From positions 13,270,805-13,334,804 of the forward strand of contig NC_052132.2 of assembly GCF_016086655.4 (NCBI RefSeq): DNA of 64,000 bases. The letters run 5' to 3'. Source of the DNA: Lepeophtheirus salmonis. Taxonomy: Eukaryota; Arthropoda; Copepoda; Siphonostomatoida; Caligidae. The translations under genes and the position numbers were made by a program. Positions 38,106 to 49,665 of this stretch are shown here, one piece after another; position 1 is the first letter of the stretch, and every line of letters starts with the position of its first letter. Under the pieces are notes generated by a model. It was not told the origin of the DNA and did no database searches. It saw only the letters and a program-made list of their open reading frames with translations.

Positions 38106-38230
38106 ACGCCTTGAATACCTCTACTGGACAAAAAGGTAAACTTTGGCCAATATATTTTTTTGCCCTAATAATGACGTTAGCCTTCGATGTACTACTTGGT
38201 TTAATGCTTTAATTAGACATTCATGTAATT

Positions 38231-38428
38231 TCAATCTGATGTATTGTACCGACTGCTAGGTACGACAGGCAGATTTTGACAAAAAAACGCAAGCACTTAT
38301 AGTTTATGACGTCACTATTGTTAGAATTTTCAATTTAATGTATCGTACCGACTGCTGGGCAAGAAAAACAGATTTTGACAAAACAGTAACCACTCGTACA
38401 CTATGACGTCAATATTAAAAGCCTGGTG
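38231..38428 (+). repeat. Tandem duplication, 99-bp period
   Basis: Two units begin CAATCTGATGTATTGTACCG (38232) and CAATTTAATGTATCGTACCG (38331). Both contain GACTGCTxGG, CAGATTTTGACAAAA and TATGACGTCA. A third copy in reverse complement is at 55070-55190 and extends into the flank beyond the second unit (AGCxTGGTGGAAGTCAAACATCAG). Confidence 0.75.
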
Positions 38429-38449
38429 GAAGTCAAACATCAGTCGTAT

Positions 38450-39654
38450 ACGCATTATGCTCATATAACCTTGTATTTCCATAAACCTTGACCTAATCTG
38501 TGTGGAATATTTTTTCGTAACCAAGTAAATTGGGATAAAATTGATCACGTGTTCGTAATTTCTTTTACAAAAATGAAAGGAAAGAAATTAACGATTGCGC
38601 ACTTGAAGATAATTTTTTCACTTCCATTTTTATCAAGGATTAAATCCCACGATTCCAAGAAGGCCTTGAACGAATAATAATTATGATTACTAAGGATCAA
38701 TGACTATATATTTAAAATTATTAAGTAATATCATGTATAGAGTAAACATCATAATTATATATTTTCATATGAAATTCCATCTCCAAGGAAATAATATCGA
38801 ATAAAAGTTTGTGAAACTGATATTTTTTGTTTAAAATAAATAAATAAAAATAATTGTCATGGGCCACAACATATGATTTGAAACTATATAATATGATAAA
38901 TAAAATCAAGGAAGTAGAGCGTTTCCTATAATATTAGCCTGACTGAATTGCATTCATTGACTTGAAATGATATAAAATGCATTAATCCATCAGAAGGACA
39001 TTTCTAACACCCCCAATAAGTGATGTAATTACATGGATTACATTATGCAGATTAATTCCTTCCAAACTCATGGTACATATTATTTTATTATTATCATTAG
39101 TTAGTAGTTTTTAATTACTAAAGGACACAATTTAAATAAGGTTTAGTTGAATAATGCAGCATTAACTTTAAAATAAATAGGGATACTGAAAAAAGTTGTC
39201 AACGTTATAATATTAAGTAAATTAATTCATAGTTAAATAAATCATTTTTCACTACTGAAGGTTGAGATTTAATTTAAGATTATTAATTTTCGTAAACTAT
39301 TAATATATCCTACTTTATTTGAATCAAATAGTATATTTGTAACATCTTTGGTAATGATTGTAATCATAGAAATTAATTTTGATTGATTAATTATTTATAA
39401 TCAATCGCATAGATACAATTGAAATAGGAAATTGATTGAGTTTACGTGTGTCATGAGCATCAGCAATTTGTTTTATGAATTATAACATTAAATTATGTTA
39501 TTTTATCATTATTAATATAATATCCCTTTCCTAAACAAAAGATTTGACTCTAACTGTACGGCTACTTAAGTTGTATAAAAGACAGAGCTAAAAAAAGGAT
39601 AATCAGTAATCACCAGTCTCTACTTTCAACTTTGTAATATCAATATGTTCCTAT
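38450..39654. other. Intergenic, nothing recognised
   Basis: Very AT-rich spacer without exons, RNA genes or element ends that I can support. Confidence 0.45.
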
Positions 39655-41262
39655 ACTATCTGGAGGGCCACAAGCTCCAATCACGCAACCCGTTTTGTTG
39701 AAAAACATCATTTTTGATGATAAATTCTTGTTGGTTCACTAATATGAGCTTTGTACAATTGTAAGGGTATATTATTTGCCGTAGTTGTAATTTTATCTCA
39801 TCTTTACGTGGTATTTTATGCTACTCTTCCATTTTGGGACAATATTTGAAATCCTAAAATAATTTTTGGAGCAAAAAATGGTATCCTGTATAAGTTGGCC
39901 CACACGTCATACTTTCTCTTTCTATCCCCAAATTGTTGTCAGCGACAGAGGATAGTTGAAATTCAACTCTCGCAACCTTTTTATAATAATACCTTTATTT
40001 ATTTATAATACGTCAAGCGTAGGGATGCGAAGTGAAGAATATATTAATTGGCTGAGGAAGAGAAGACGCGAAGTGAAGCGAAGAATACATTGACGGACGA
40101 AAGAGATCTCTACTTTTCCGTGTTATTCGGTTAATTAGCACTTTGAAGGGTCACGAAAGTAGATGGAAGGTCTCATTGTATGGAAGAAGTTATGAAATTG
40201 GTTCTTATGGAGTATTCGGAGGAGGGGATGGGTGAGTTCAAATAACATTATCAAACTTATTATTTAAAATGAAGAATTTGCCCTTCACAAATAAAGTGTC
40301 AACTTCAAATCGGGTTTGTACAAGATTATGTTGTAAGTTTAACTCAAATAATATAAAATATTATATCTTCCATTGATCTTTGAATAATGATGTAATTAAT
40401 TAATAACGAGGATTATGTATTTGTATGTTAGTTGCCGAACAGAATGGTATAGAAAACGTCATAAAAACTTTATCGATTACTCATATCCCCAATTCATGAG
40501 TTTAAAAGGATCAAAATAATGTAATTTTATATAATTGAACCATGTGTTAGTAAAGTCGGATGTATTTATGCTCGGAGTTGAATGGATTTGGATTTAGAAT
40601 ATATTTTATTTAAATCTAATGAAATATTCCCCCCCCCCTATACAATTCCATTAAAACTACACACATCTAAAAATAAATTATTCGTAATTTATAGTTAGAA
40701 TAATATTTTGTGGTATTAGCTCTGGACCCAACCATTTATATTATGCAACTCCAAATCCATTTGATTCATTGTGAAACTACACTGGACTCTACCGACCTTT
40801 TGAATTAATCACATTAATTATTAGTATCCAATGATCAATCTAATAATAATATTTCATGTTAATTAATTATTTAAATGAAACTTACAACATAATGCTCTTT
40901 TACAAACACGATCTGAAGTTTATGCATTATTTTTTAAGGACAAATTCATCACTTAAAATAGTTAGCTTTATAATATTTTGAACATTTAAAATATATCTAC
41001 TTTGATTTTGAGCCGTGTACATTAAATAAATCCATAATTTTTTGGTCAAAAACAATTTTTTATGACTTCAAATATTATTAAAAAAAAGAAGAGTTCCTTA
41101 ATGTACCCAAGTGATGTTGGTATAAAATGACAACTACGACAAATATTATTGCCTCGTCATTGTACAAAGTTCATATGAGTTGATCAAGTGGAATTTATCA
41201 TCAAAAAGGATGTTTTTCACCACAACAAGTTGCGTGATTTGAGCTTGTGCTCCTCCAGTTAG
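39655..41262. repeat. Inverted repeat pair, ~150-bp arms, 1.3 kb apart
   Basis: The left arm 39655-39805 and right arm 41262-41113 (reverse complement) share CTxxCTGGAGG, CACAAGCTCxAATCACGCAAC, GTTG..GAAAAACATC, TTTTTGATGATAAATTC and GCAATAATATTTG or GTATATTATTTGCCG before TAGTTGT. A GCGAAGTGAAG short duplication sits inside at 40028-40088. It could be the two ends of one element about 1.6 kb long, or two insertions. No transposase is seen between the arms. Confidence 0.7.
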
Positions 41263-41345
41263 TTTTAAAAATCATTGGTATAAATATTAAATATTATTTA
41301 TTGTCACAACACGTCATTATGGCACTTTTAAATGAAGAAAGCCAT

Positions 41346-41367
41346 TGACGTCATATATTTATATAAG
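41346..41367 (+). promoter_or_regulatory. CRE-like octamer and TATA-like box upstream of the sulfotransferase
   Basis: TGACGTCA at 41346-41353 is followed by TATATAAG at 41360-41367, about 145 bp before the ATG. The spacing suits a short leader. AT-rich sequence makes chance TATA words common, and TGACGTCA also occurs inside repeats here, so this is only suggestive. Confidence 0.3.
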
Positions 41368-41510
41368 TTATAAACAGCTGTTTTTGTGTGTGCATGTTAT
41401 TATTTATTAATTTTTTAATATAACATGACCGTCAAGGAACACATTTTTATTTCGTGTATATTTTGGTGCTTGGATCTAATTAATCAATTAATTGATTATA
41501 TGAATTAATC

Positions 41511-42547
41511 ATGCGGAATCGAGTTGTGATGTGTGTTCTCCTTGCTGGATTGTTGATAGGAGCTCTGTATCTTTTTAAATTCCAGCAAGGTATTGACGGT
41601 GCTATTGATTCCACTTCCGCTCCCTTAACGAAGATCTCCACACCGAAAATCCTTATTTATAATCGTATTCCTAAAACTGCATCCACAACTTTGATGCAGC
41701 TTCCTTATACTCTATGTAAAACATTAGGCTACAGTGTCCTCATGGTGAATGTGTCTCGATCCACGCATTATCTAACACTCAAAGGTTCTATTCGTTTTCT
41801 CACGCACAGGGCTCCATATCTTTATATGTCTAATCCTTTCCATAATTTATTCCAGACCAAATCACTTTTGTGAACAACATAACATCCTGGAGCAAACGCC
41901 TCCCCGCCCTTTACCACGGTCATTTCTCATATCTCAACTTTGAACGCTTAGGTTCACCCCTTAGTCCACTCTATATCAACATGATCCGAAGACCTATTGA
42001 TCGCCTCGTTTCTTACTATTACTTCCTCCGCTATGGAGACGACTATAGGGTGAATAAAATTAGAAGTCGAATGGGGGATAAAGTCACATTTGACGAGTGT
42101 GTTGAGAAAAAGCTTCCTGACTGTGATCCCAAAAAACTTTGGATTCAAGTCCCGTGGTTCTGTGGACACTTTAGACGGTGTTCTGAACCAGGGAGTCGTT
42201 GGGCGCTTGAGCAAGCTAAATTGAATGTTGCAAGAAGCTATTTCCTCGTTGGGCTGACTGAAGATATTGAGGGTTTTATTGATATTTTAGAGAAGAGTCT
42301 TCCACAATTTTTCAAAGGTGCAGGAACAATGTATCGGAGCTCTGGTCCGAAGAAATACGTTCGAAAGACCAGACATAAAGATGCAGTGAGTGAGGCTACT
42401 ATTGAGGCACTACGCAACACAAAGATATGGCGAATAGAAAACGAATTCTACGAATTTGTTGCAAGTCATTATAGAGCCATAAAAGGAGATTTGGAGTCAC
42501 AAGCCAATTCTCAAAAGCTGTTTCATTATCAGAAAGTGAGACCTTAA
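41511..42547 (+). CDS. HS2ST1: Heparan sulfate 2-O-sulfotransferase
   Basis: Two exons, 41511-41784 and 41856-42547, separated by a 71-bp intron (donor GTTCTA, acceptor TTCCAG). The join restores LTLKDQITFVNNITSW, giving 321 aa (human 356). It is a type II Golgi protein: basic MRNR, then a membrane anchor at about 5-23. PAPS-binding motifs are RIPKTAST (Lys55) and IRRPIDRLVS (Arg136, Ser144). The catalytic-base region is YHGHFSYLNF (His112, His114), and YYYFLRYGDDY, TFDECV and ENEFYEF are HS2ST-typical. It transfers sulfate from PAPS to C2 of iduronic acid in heparan sulfate, needed for growth-factor co-reception. The 3'-phosphate motif reads RRP where I expect RDP, a possible substitution to check. 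It is intron-poor compared with its neighbours. Confidence 0.93.
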
Positions 42548-43884
42548 TTGTACGTAGTAATAATTGATAATTAATTACCTATGGTACATATTATGTTAAT
42601 TGACCTGGATTCTGAAGAGTTGTCAACTTAAATTAATTTCATTGTTGGTTTTTAATGTTATTAATCTTTTATAAATGTTTTAAGTAACTGAAGAGGAGTT
42701 AGGTACTCCATAAGGATCTGTTATGTTTTTGCTAATTATTGTTCAAATAATATATGTAATTTATTTTCAAGGACTTGTTTTATTTAAAACAAATTTTATA
42801 TGATACGTGAATTGAGACTAGTATCAAGTTTGTAATACATAGAATAATTATTTTATATTTCAATTCAATGGCTACCAGAGGGGCGAATTCGACTTTGAGC
42901 CCATATTTGAAGATCCCTAACCTTTGTCTATTTCTAAACCTGATTTGATACCTTATACCCTGATTTGTAGTTTCTTCCATATTACCCTTCTATTCTTAGG
43001 ATAAAACTTTAATTCGATATATGCAAACGTAATCGACTATTTGAACTATAAACTGTAATTTTAAGGAACGAAAGGTTAGGTACATTATTATAAACACGAT
43101 TTTTCTCAGTTTAGAAGGGATAATTACGGATTCTGATCTTTCTCAATAATTCATATTTGGTTTTCGATATCACAGTCAAAGATTTGAGACTTGACTTGGA
43201 CTCAAATATGCAATAAGACTTGAGATTTTAATTTTTTTACTCTTTAGATTAATCGAAATCAATTAGTAGACTTGATAGTTTGTTACAAAACATCGAACGA
43301 AATATGAATCGTGTTTTGTCAGCTTATTTATCAGATTGGGATCATTGGAATAATGTACCTAACATTTCATTCTTTAAAATTAGAGTTTATAGTTGAAATA
43401 CAGTCACTCACGTTCGCTAATATCGAATTGAGATGAAACTCTAAGAATAGATGGATAATATGGAAGAAACCATTTTATAAGATATCAGAAGAGATTTATA
43501 GATGCACAAATATTAAGGACTTAACTGTCAGTACTTTTAAAAGTATAAACAGATGATTTTTTAAAACCAATGATAACATTTTTATTGGTTAGAAAGTCTG
43601 AGTATATATACTATTTATTTATATTATGATACTTCTTGATGATTGACGACACACGATGATGTTAAGTGTTTAATTGCCTTGTTTAATAAATAAAATGCTT
43701 GAAGGGGTAACGTAATTAACGAGGATGATGCATTGCATATATATGATTCAAAATTATATAGCCTTTATTTAATGCTTTTGTATATACCGAGTGGCCCCTT
43801 AAAATCTAAACACTTTGAATTTTTAAATTCGACATTATATAATTTATTCATTAACATAGAATTTAAAAAAAAATAGTACCATAA
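42548..43884. other. 3' flank of the sulfotransferase, nothing else recognised
   Basis: AT-rich spacer. The first few hundred bases should include the 3' UTR; a TTTATAAATG / TAATATATG-rich tail is seen, but no firm AATAAA in the first 150 bp. No other exons are seen. Confidence 0.4.
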
Positions 43885-44425
43885 ATAATTGTGTAATAGA
43901 GCTCTCTTAATCGTCAATCAAGCCACTCCTAGTGGCTTTTTCCTCGACATGAACCCAAAAGTTGTAGTCGAGGGGGGTTGGCGTCAGGTCTGTAGGGAGA
44001 CCAAAAGTGTCAAAATAGAATTCAAAAGAAATCAAAAGGCTAATTCAAAAGAGTCTTGTAACGGAGGAGATGTGTTTCTTTCATTGCTGGTGTCAAAATT
44101 GGCCTCTAAACCGTCACAAGGCTCTTTACACCCACTTTTTTGTTAACTCTCTAGACAGTCTGGTATGAAATCTCAAGATCTTTTGCATGGGTCCTCATGG
44201 TCTTGAAGAAATGGTTCTAGGCTGTTTTCTTTAACTCCTCCGGATCCAGTTTGGCCTTTTAGACAGAGCCATATTTCCTCTCCAACGTTTAGGACGTGTT
44301 GAAACTGTAGACGGTTTGTCCTGGAGACATCCAACTGCTTGGAAGGCGCGAATGGAAATTCGTCAATGATGTTCAAGTGCAATTTTCTCGACTTGTACGT
44401 AGCTAAAGAGCTCAAGTTCGTTTTA
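43885..44425 (-). pseudogene. Tc1/mariner-type transposase, internally deleted
   Basis: The minus strand reads LNIIDEFPFAPSKQLDVSRT (first HTH region), FLQDHEDPCKRS, then in shifted frame DLEISYQTV, KKVGVKSLVTV, RPILTPAMKETHLLRYKTLL. After a deletion it continues with the C-terminal PLDYNFWVHVEEKA. It has stops and at least two frame changes. The LTPAMKE..LLR.KTLLN block is shared with 5005-5356, so both come from one family. The first catalytic Asp region is missing here too. Confidence 0.85.
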
Positions 44426-45499
44426 TTTTGTAACTAATTGTTTATGCTTTAATATATCGAAATATGAATTAATTTCTTTCACTCAACCTTTGTTAAATAT
44501 TGAATTAGTAAGTGTTGAGATTTCAATAGATCACCCGGTAAATATATATAAGGGTAATCAAAATCAAATCAAAAAGCTCTAAAAGTGATTTGAGTAGGCG
44601 TATCGAAAGAAATAGACCAAACGGATTGCATCATATATTGTTGGAAATTATGTAGTTATTATATAAGTACTTTTTTAAATTGAACCTTTTTTCTGACCTA
44701 GATACTTATAATCTCTTTATTACTCTCTATATTTCAATTTCAAACAAATGTGGCAAGTTCTGCATGTGTCTCTCCTAAAACTGACTTTACCAGCATCAGG
44801 TTAATTTTTGTTAGAGTCGATCTCTTAGCATTTTACAACTATAATAACCTAAGAAAATAATTTATGCTTTAATCAAGATAATAAGTTAAATACTTACTCC
44901 AAAATATTTGTATAATAGGTATTATTTGGTAAAATTGGAATGTCTCTGATCCAATCAATGTTCAAGTTTGGTTATTTACTTAACCAGACAAGATTAAATA
45001 CCAGGCCAACCGTTACTATTTTCTCATACCTATTATGCAAATTTTGAGAAGTTAAGAGTATTTTGTTTTTCTTGTGAACAATGCTGTAATACACATAATT
45101 AGCTGTCGATTGCTAAGAAAATATTGTCCTAGTTTCCACCATAAGGACACAGTTCGAGTAGGATTGAGATAGCAGCACTTCTCCGCGCAGAATTGTCCCA
45201 GAAAGTCATTAGGAAGTAAACTGGGCCTCGAGAAAGACGATCTCGTACACATTTCTCTTAGTAAAATTGTAAAAAAAAATTTAACTTTTAATTTCTCAAC
45301 GTTTACAAAATAGAAAAGAGTAAATAATTACGGTGGCCCGGTAACTTTAAAATTAGAAAAGAAAAAATAGTTGTTGCTTGCGCTTTTTTATTCATTATTG
45401 AATAATAGGTCTTTGTGGTGTTAGCATCTCCCTCTGAAGTAAGCATTACTGCCTATCTTTTGTGTAAATTGTTTTAAAAATGCATAAAAACTGTAAACT
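44426..45499. other. Intergenic, nothing recognised
   Basis: AT-rich spacer. A 66-codon minus-strand ORF at 45252-45052 has balanced composition but no recognisable domain and no supporting splice context, so it is not called a gene. Confidence 0.4.
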
Positions 45500-45690
45500 G
45501 TGTCAGACTTATTTAGGACCGCAGTCATTCATCCTCGTTCCGGTCAAGTTCGGTCCTTGATGACGTCACACAACTTTTTCTTCTTCTTTTTTAATCATGT
45601 TCAGTACTTAAAGCCCAAAGAAAGGACTGCCTTAAGGACCGATCCAAAGACTGGAACGAACTGCACCGAATAAATAAGAACTAATACAAT
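45500..45690. mobile_element. Short MITE of the 9.68-kb family
   Basis: The left end is GTGTCAGACTTATTTAGGACCG; the right end in reverse complement is GTATTAGTTCTTATTTATTCGG. Inner parts are inverted too: TTCCGGTCAAGTTCGGTCC against GGACCGATCC..CTGGAACGAAC. About 190 bp, no coding content. Confidence 0.6.
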
Positions 45691-46319
45691 ACTACATATA
45701 ATGTATTTTATTCAATGGCTCTGTACTGTGTATACATATTCTGTCGTATATAAAGAGTGAGATGCATGTCGTAAACCATCCTTAACTCTCCCACAAATAT
45801 TTCATATGAAATTGTTTAGCTTGATTGCACAATCCTTTTTACAAAGTTAACCGTGAAGCATTAGTATTAATTAAATTAACGAATGCTTAATCCAATTCTT
45901 AAAATATGCAAAACAATTCATAGGTGTTAACTTATGAGGAATGATAAGAACGTTAATGTCTAATGTGATGAGCGTATCTCTAAATATTATAATCTACATT
46001 ATAAACGATTATTTTCATTTTATTGAATCAAAATTCCAAAGAGCTAATGACACACTTCTGTTTGTTCTTTCTTTTTAAAGATTTAATATGAAGGATCAAA
46101 GAAAATAATTCACAGTGGAATCAACCGTAGGTCATGTCGTTATTTTTATTGTATATGAGAAACATAAAAAAGACCCAAAATCAGTTGGTAGTCAATTCTT
46201 CTCAATAGAATTATAATTGAATAATTCTTGACAATTATTCGCGGCACTTTAACAACAGCTAATTAAAGTTCAATCAATCCTTGTCATTCAGAACATTGGT
46301 AAGGGGATGACACGGCATT

Positions 46320-46830
46320 AACTCACTACACGTCGTTATCTTTATGCAACCTTTTGTCCAAAAAGAAACAGAAAAAAGCCTGAAATCATTTGATAATTAG
46401 CTAAATCAGTTAATTGTACCAACTCCTATTTATCTCTTAAGTACTCTCGGACTATCATTGTCATATTATTTTTTCACAATTTTTAAAATGAATTACATAT
46501 GTATATATATTTCATATTATTAAAATCTTTATTCGATATTCTATAATAATATTTCTTAGTAATATTTTATTAAAAATGTAGCTATATATTTGTATTTCTA
46601 TATAATAGCCAAAATTTCATAATATAAATAATAATATGGCCAATATATAAATTATGTCAACGACGAGATATCAACAAGAAATTGTATTCCTGTCCTTTTA
46701 GAAAAACTTGAATAGCTTATTTAGAAAAATAATAAATTTTGAAATAGCCATGATGTATCAAGTGAGACGAGGGCATCGACAGCTGACAACCAAAAACATT
46801 GGGTATATTTGTGTTATCAAAATATCACCG
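46320..46830 (+). repeat. ~500-bp dispersed repeat, copy 2
   Basis: Aligns with 37590-38105 as described there, with scattered small deletions. The GACAGCTGACAAC end is followed at 47060-47115 by another partial copy of the same end (GACAACTGACAACAAAATACGGCC). Confidence 0.75.
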
Positions 46831-47819
46831 TGACTAACATACAAATTTACATTACATTTTGATGTCAGCTGTCGATTTTTCTGCTTCTTTTCCCATTAAT
46901 AGTGTTCTTGTGTTGATTGTTGATTGGTTGAATGAATAATTAAACAATAATTTCATTGTAGAGAAGTTACCTACTCCCAATTGAGTTCTGGCGTTATTTT
47001 TTCTTTTAATGTGAGATACAATAAAGGTAACAATGTGGAAGAAAAACAGAAAAATGACAACTGACAACAAAATACGGCCTACATTTTTGTGCTAGTTAGA
47101 TATCTCCGTGAGGTATCTTTTCGAACCAATGTTTTTATGACCTTGTTCAACTTATCTACAAAGTCAATTTATGTTCTTATGAACACAATGAATGTTATTT
47201 AAATATATTCATATGTAAATAAAAGTGACAGAAAGTGGCGCCGTATGGTGGCAAAATAATTCAACTATCAATATTATTTAATTTAAAATAACATACGTAT
47301 GTTACTCACATAGAGTGCGCTGTAAAAATTCTTCTGAGAATGGGCCTCTTTTTTAAAAATCAAGCTACAGACTGTCACCCCCTTGCAGATAATATATACC
47401 TTTTTAGTTTGCTCATGTTCAATTAACAAGAGTTATAAAATTTAATGTTCAAAGTAAGTTATGGACTCATTTTATGCTGATTATACTGTCAAGTATATGT
47501 TGATAATTGCACACAAATATCAATGAATGCAAAATTGATGTAATATAATGCTTAATTGGCAGGTTACATAAATAAATATATGCATTGTACATGCGTATAT
47601 TGTTAATGAACAATACATAACTACTAACTATCTAGTAATGATATGCTGATTGCAGTTTAAAAAAAAACTTATGTAGTTAGGGACGTGAAAATTGTGTAAA
47701 TCCTCTTGAGTGTAAATGAAAAGTATCCATTGACAGTGATCACATAAAAATTATGGTCCTCCTTACTCGCTAATCATATATTAAATGCAGATGTCCACTG
47801 AAGTAAATCTGGTGAATTT
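46831..47819. other. Intergenic, partial repeats
   Basis: Holds the extra partial repeat end at 47060-47115 and AGTGGCGCCGTATGGTGGC at 47234-47252 (compare 35640). No gene is seen. Confidence 0.4.
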
Positions 47820-48022
47820 TTTAGCTGGCCTGTTTTTATTTTTTTTGGACTGGGTAATCTGAAGAATGAATTTTCTTTTCCTTAGCAGTTGGCATTATAA
47901 TTTAATCCTTAAGTAGTGAACATTCTTTCCTAAATAGATTCAATTATATTCAAAACTCTTCCAAAACATTCTTCAAATTGTCAGGATTACCATGTTGATT
48001 TCGGTTTCTTTTTTTTTAAACA
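47820..48022 (+). repeat. Direct repeat with 49350-49665, copy 1
   Basis: Shares TTTTAGCTGGCCTxTTTT, TGGTAATCTGAARAATGAATTTTCTTTTCCTTAG, TAGTGAAC and TTCTTCAAATTGTCAGGRTTACCATG with 49350-49665. In the later copy the block is interrupted by about 110 bp including a mariner piece. Confidence 0.7.
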
Positions 48023-48034
48023 TGCCCATTCTAC

Positions 48035-48400
48035 ACAGGATTCTCACCAAAACGAATGTATGTATCTGTGTGGGTGTGTGTTTGTTAGTCCCTATATCAT
48101 GGCCAAAACATTGAATATATTTTTTCTTCTCTAAACCTTATAATCTCCTTTAAAAAGAGAAGAAGAATTCAGAATTAATTTTAATTTCGAAATGTTCCGG
48201 GTAACACCCGGCAAACCTACTATATCTCCTCATAAAAAATGCGTGCAAAGATAAAATCCAGTTCCAACATGCAGCAGGAAATTTACGCAAATTTGCAAAT
48301 TTTACGGTCTTTATTTTTTCTCTTATATGAAGCAGGAGAGTTCAGAATTAAATTTTGATTTCTTAATGTTCCAGGCAACGCCGGGCAAAACTACTCTAGT
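48035..48400 (+). mobile_element. Helitron-like 3' termini (two in tandem)
   Basis: A GTGTGGGTGTGTGTTTGTTAG-type lead at 48070-48090 and two copies of a 3' end follow. At 48197-48211 the perfect hairpin CCGGGTAACACCCGG is followed by CAAACCTACTATA. At 48371-48385 the hairpin CCAGGCAACGCCGGG is followed, 10 bp on, by CTAGT at 48396-48400. A GC hairpin about 10-12 bp before CTAG is the Helitron 3' signature. The repeated 5' context (GAATTCAGAATTAATTTT and GAGTTCAGAATTAAATTTT) shows the 3' region is duplicated. No Rep/helicase is seen. Confidence 0.6.
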
Positions 48401-48428
48401 ACGCTTGAATTGTCAAAATAGGGAGACA

Positions 48429-48868
48429 TCTATATTAATAAAGCAAATTTTGTCTGTATATATATGAATATATAAATGCATGTTTGAATGAAAACATATC
48501 TTATTCATATTTTTGATAATTAATATAAGAAATAACAATGTAGTCATATTAATGAATTTTGATGGCGTTTTGCGTTTAGCATCGAGGGTGTGCAGCTAAC
48601 GCTTAGACAGGTACCCTCTATAGACTAAAGTACCAATCAGTCATAACGCTGTATTTTTGTTTTTTCTCAAGCTGTTATGATTCTTCTTTCATTCTTGAGG
48701 AGAGATCATCTATCATCTATCTATAGAGTAACTACGTTTGAAGATGCTCATGAAAAACAGTGATAAATCTGAGGATTTCTTGTGTAGTTAGCTTCTATAT
48801 TTTCTAAAACAAAATTTGTCTATTCGACGACGCATAATAACTATGTGAATTCCCGGCTACTACTACTA
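48429..48868 (+). mobile_element. Possible second Helitron-like element
   Basis: Starts TCTATATTAATAAAGC then AAATTTTGTCTGTATATATATG after an A, the TC start typical of this Helitron type. A possible end is CCCGGCTACTACTACTAGG at 48851-48869, but without a clear hairpin. The 5' end is more credible than the 3' end. Confidence 0.35.
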
Positions 48869-48869
48869 G

Positions 48870-49345
48870 GATAAAGGTGAGTTATCACATCTATCACGCG
48901 TATACATATAATTTATTATCAAGAACTTTGCATATTATAATCTTCAAACGTCCACAACTCTCCCTGTCAATGTGAAGAAGTTCTGTGATTTAAAAATTTT
49001 CTTGTTTGGAGGATATAAAAATGGCACGTTAGTAATTTTCGTGGTTCGAAAATTTAATGTACCATGCTATTTACAATACTTCTAACAAGACACATTTTAA
49101 ATCATAAAACTTCATTTTGAAAGGAAGAATTCTTGAGGTCTAAAGATGATAATATGCAATATTTTTAGAAATTAGCTATCTATACACGTATACGTACATG
49201 ATAGATGTGGTAACCTACCTTAAGAGTACTTATATGTTGCTAGTTACCAACTTACTCATTAAAAAAATGTATACTAACATAGAATACGACAAATTTCACA
49301 TCCTTACATTTAACTACCTATATTATTAGTGATGTAGATCTTGTG
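48870..49345. other. Intergenic, nothing recognised
   Basis: AT-rich spacer without support for genes or element ends. Confidence 0.4.
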
Positions 49346-49349
49346 TAAT

Positions 49350-49665
49350 TTTAGCTGGCCTTTTTTCGGAATTGGTAATCTGAAAAATGAATTTTCTTTT
49401 CCTTAGCTCTTTTCATTAGTATTTAACTCCTGAGTAGTGAACTTCCTTTCCTACTGCATCCAATTATTCCCTGATAGAACATTCGCGTGTTCTCATAAAA
49501 GGATTTGTTGCTGAGTTACAATTGTAAGGCCTTGTTGGACTCAGTGTACAATTGAGGATCAACATTGGAGTCATTCATACCGATGTCTTTGCTTATTTCT
49601 TTCTCCCTTTTCTCATTCTTCAAATTGTCAGGGTTACCATGGAGATTTCTGGATAATTTTTTTTA
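49350..49665 (+). repeat. Direct repeat with 47820-48022, copy 2, holding a mariner piece
   Basis: Same block as 47820-48022, split by 49493-49600. The insert reads GGATTTGTTGCTGAGTTACA and GGCCTTGTTGGACTCAGTGT, then GGAGTCATTCATACCGATGTC, which parallels the mariner N-terminal coding DNA at 4998-5090. The same mariner stretch occurs on the minus strand at 55392-55330. Confidence 0.65.

Larger units (their letters stand above)
36131..38206. mobile_element. 2.1-kb element with ~93-bp inverted ends and P-like THAP relics
   Basis: The left arm 36131-36223 and right arm 38206-38115 (reverse complement) share CATTAAACCAAGTAG, then CGxxAACGTCATTATTAG or TAAAGTCATTATTAGCG, then AAAAAAATATxTTGG, TTTACxTTTTTGTCC and AGAGGTATT. 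A third copy of the tip lies at 37142-37126 (perfect 17-bp CATTAAACCAAGTAGCG) facing the left end. Two THAP-exon relics lie inside, one on each strand. No convincing target duplication is seen. The P-superfamily assignment rests only on the THAP content. Confidence 0.55.

Noticed and set aside
41511..41873. Frameshifted or truncated sulfotransferase ending FQTKSLL
   Set aside because: A 71-bp GT-AG intron removes the apparent break and restores family-conserved sequence.
42238..42420. Minus-strand ORFs within the sulfotransferase exon
   Set aside because: Shadows of the conserved plus-strand gene.
45052..45252. 66-codon minus-strand ORF MCTRSSFSRPSLLPNDFLGQ
   Set aside because: No recognised domain, no splice partners, surrounded by repeats. 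Kept only as a note in the intergenic entry.
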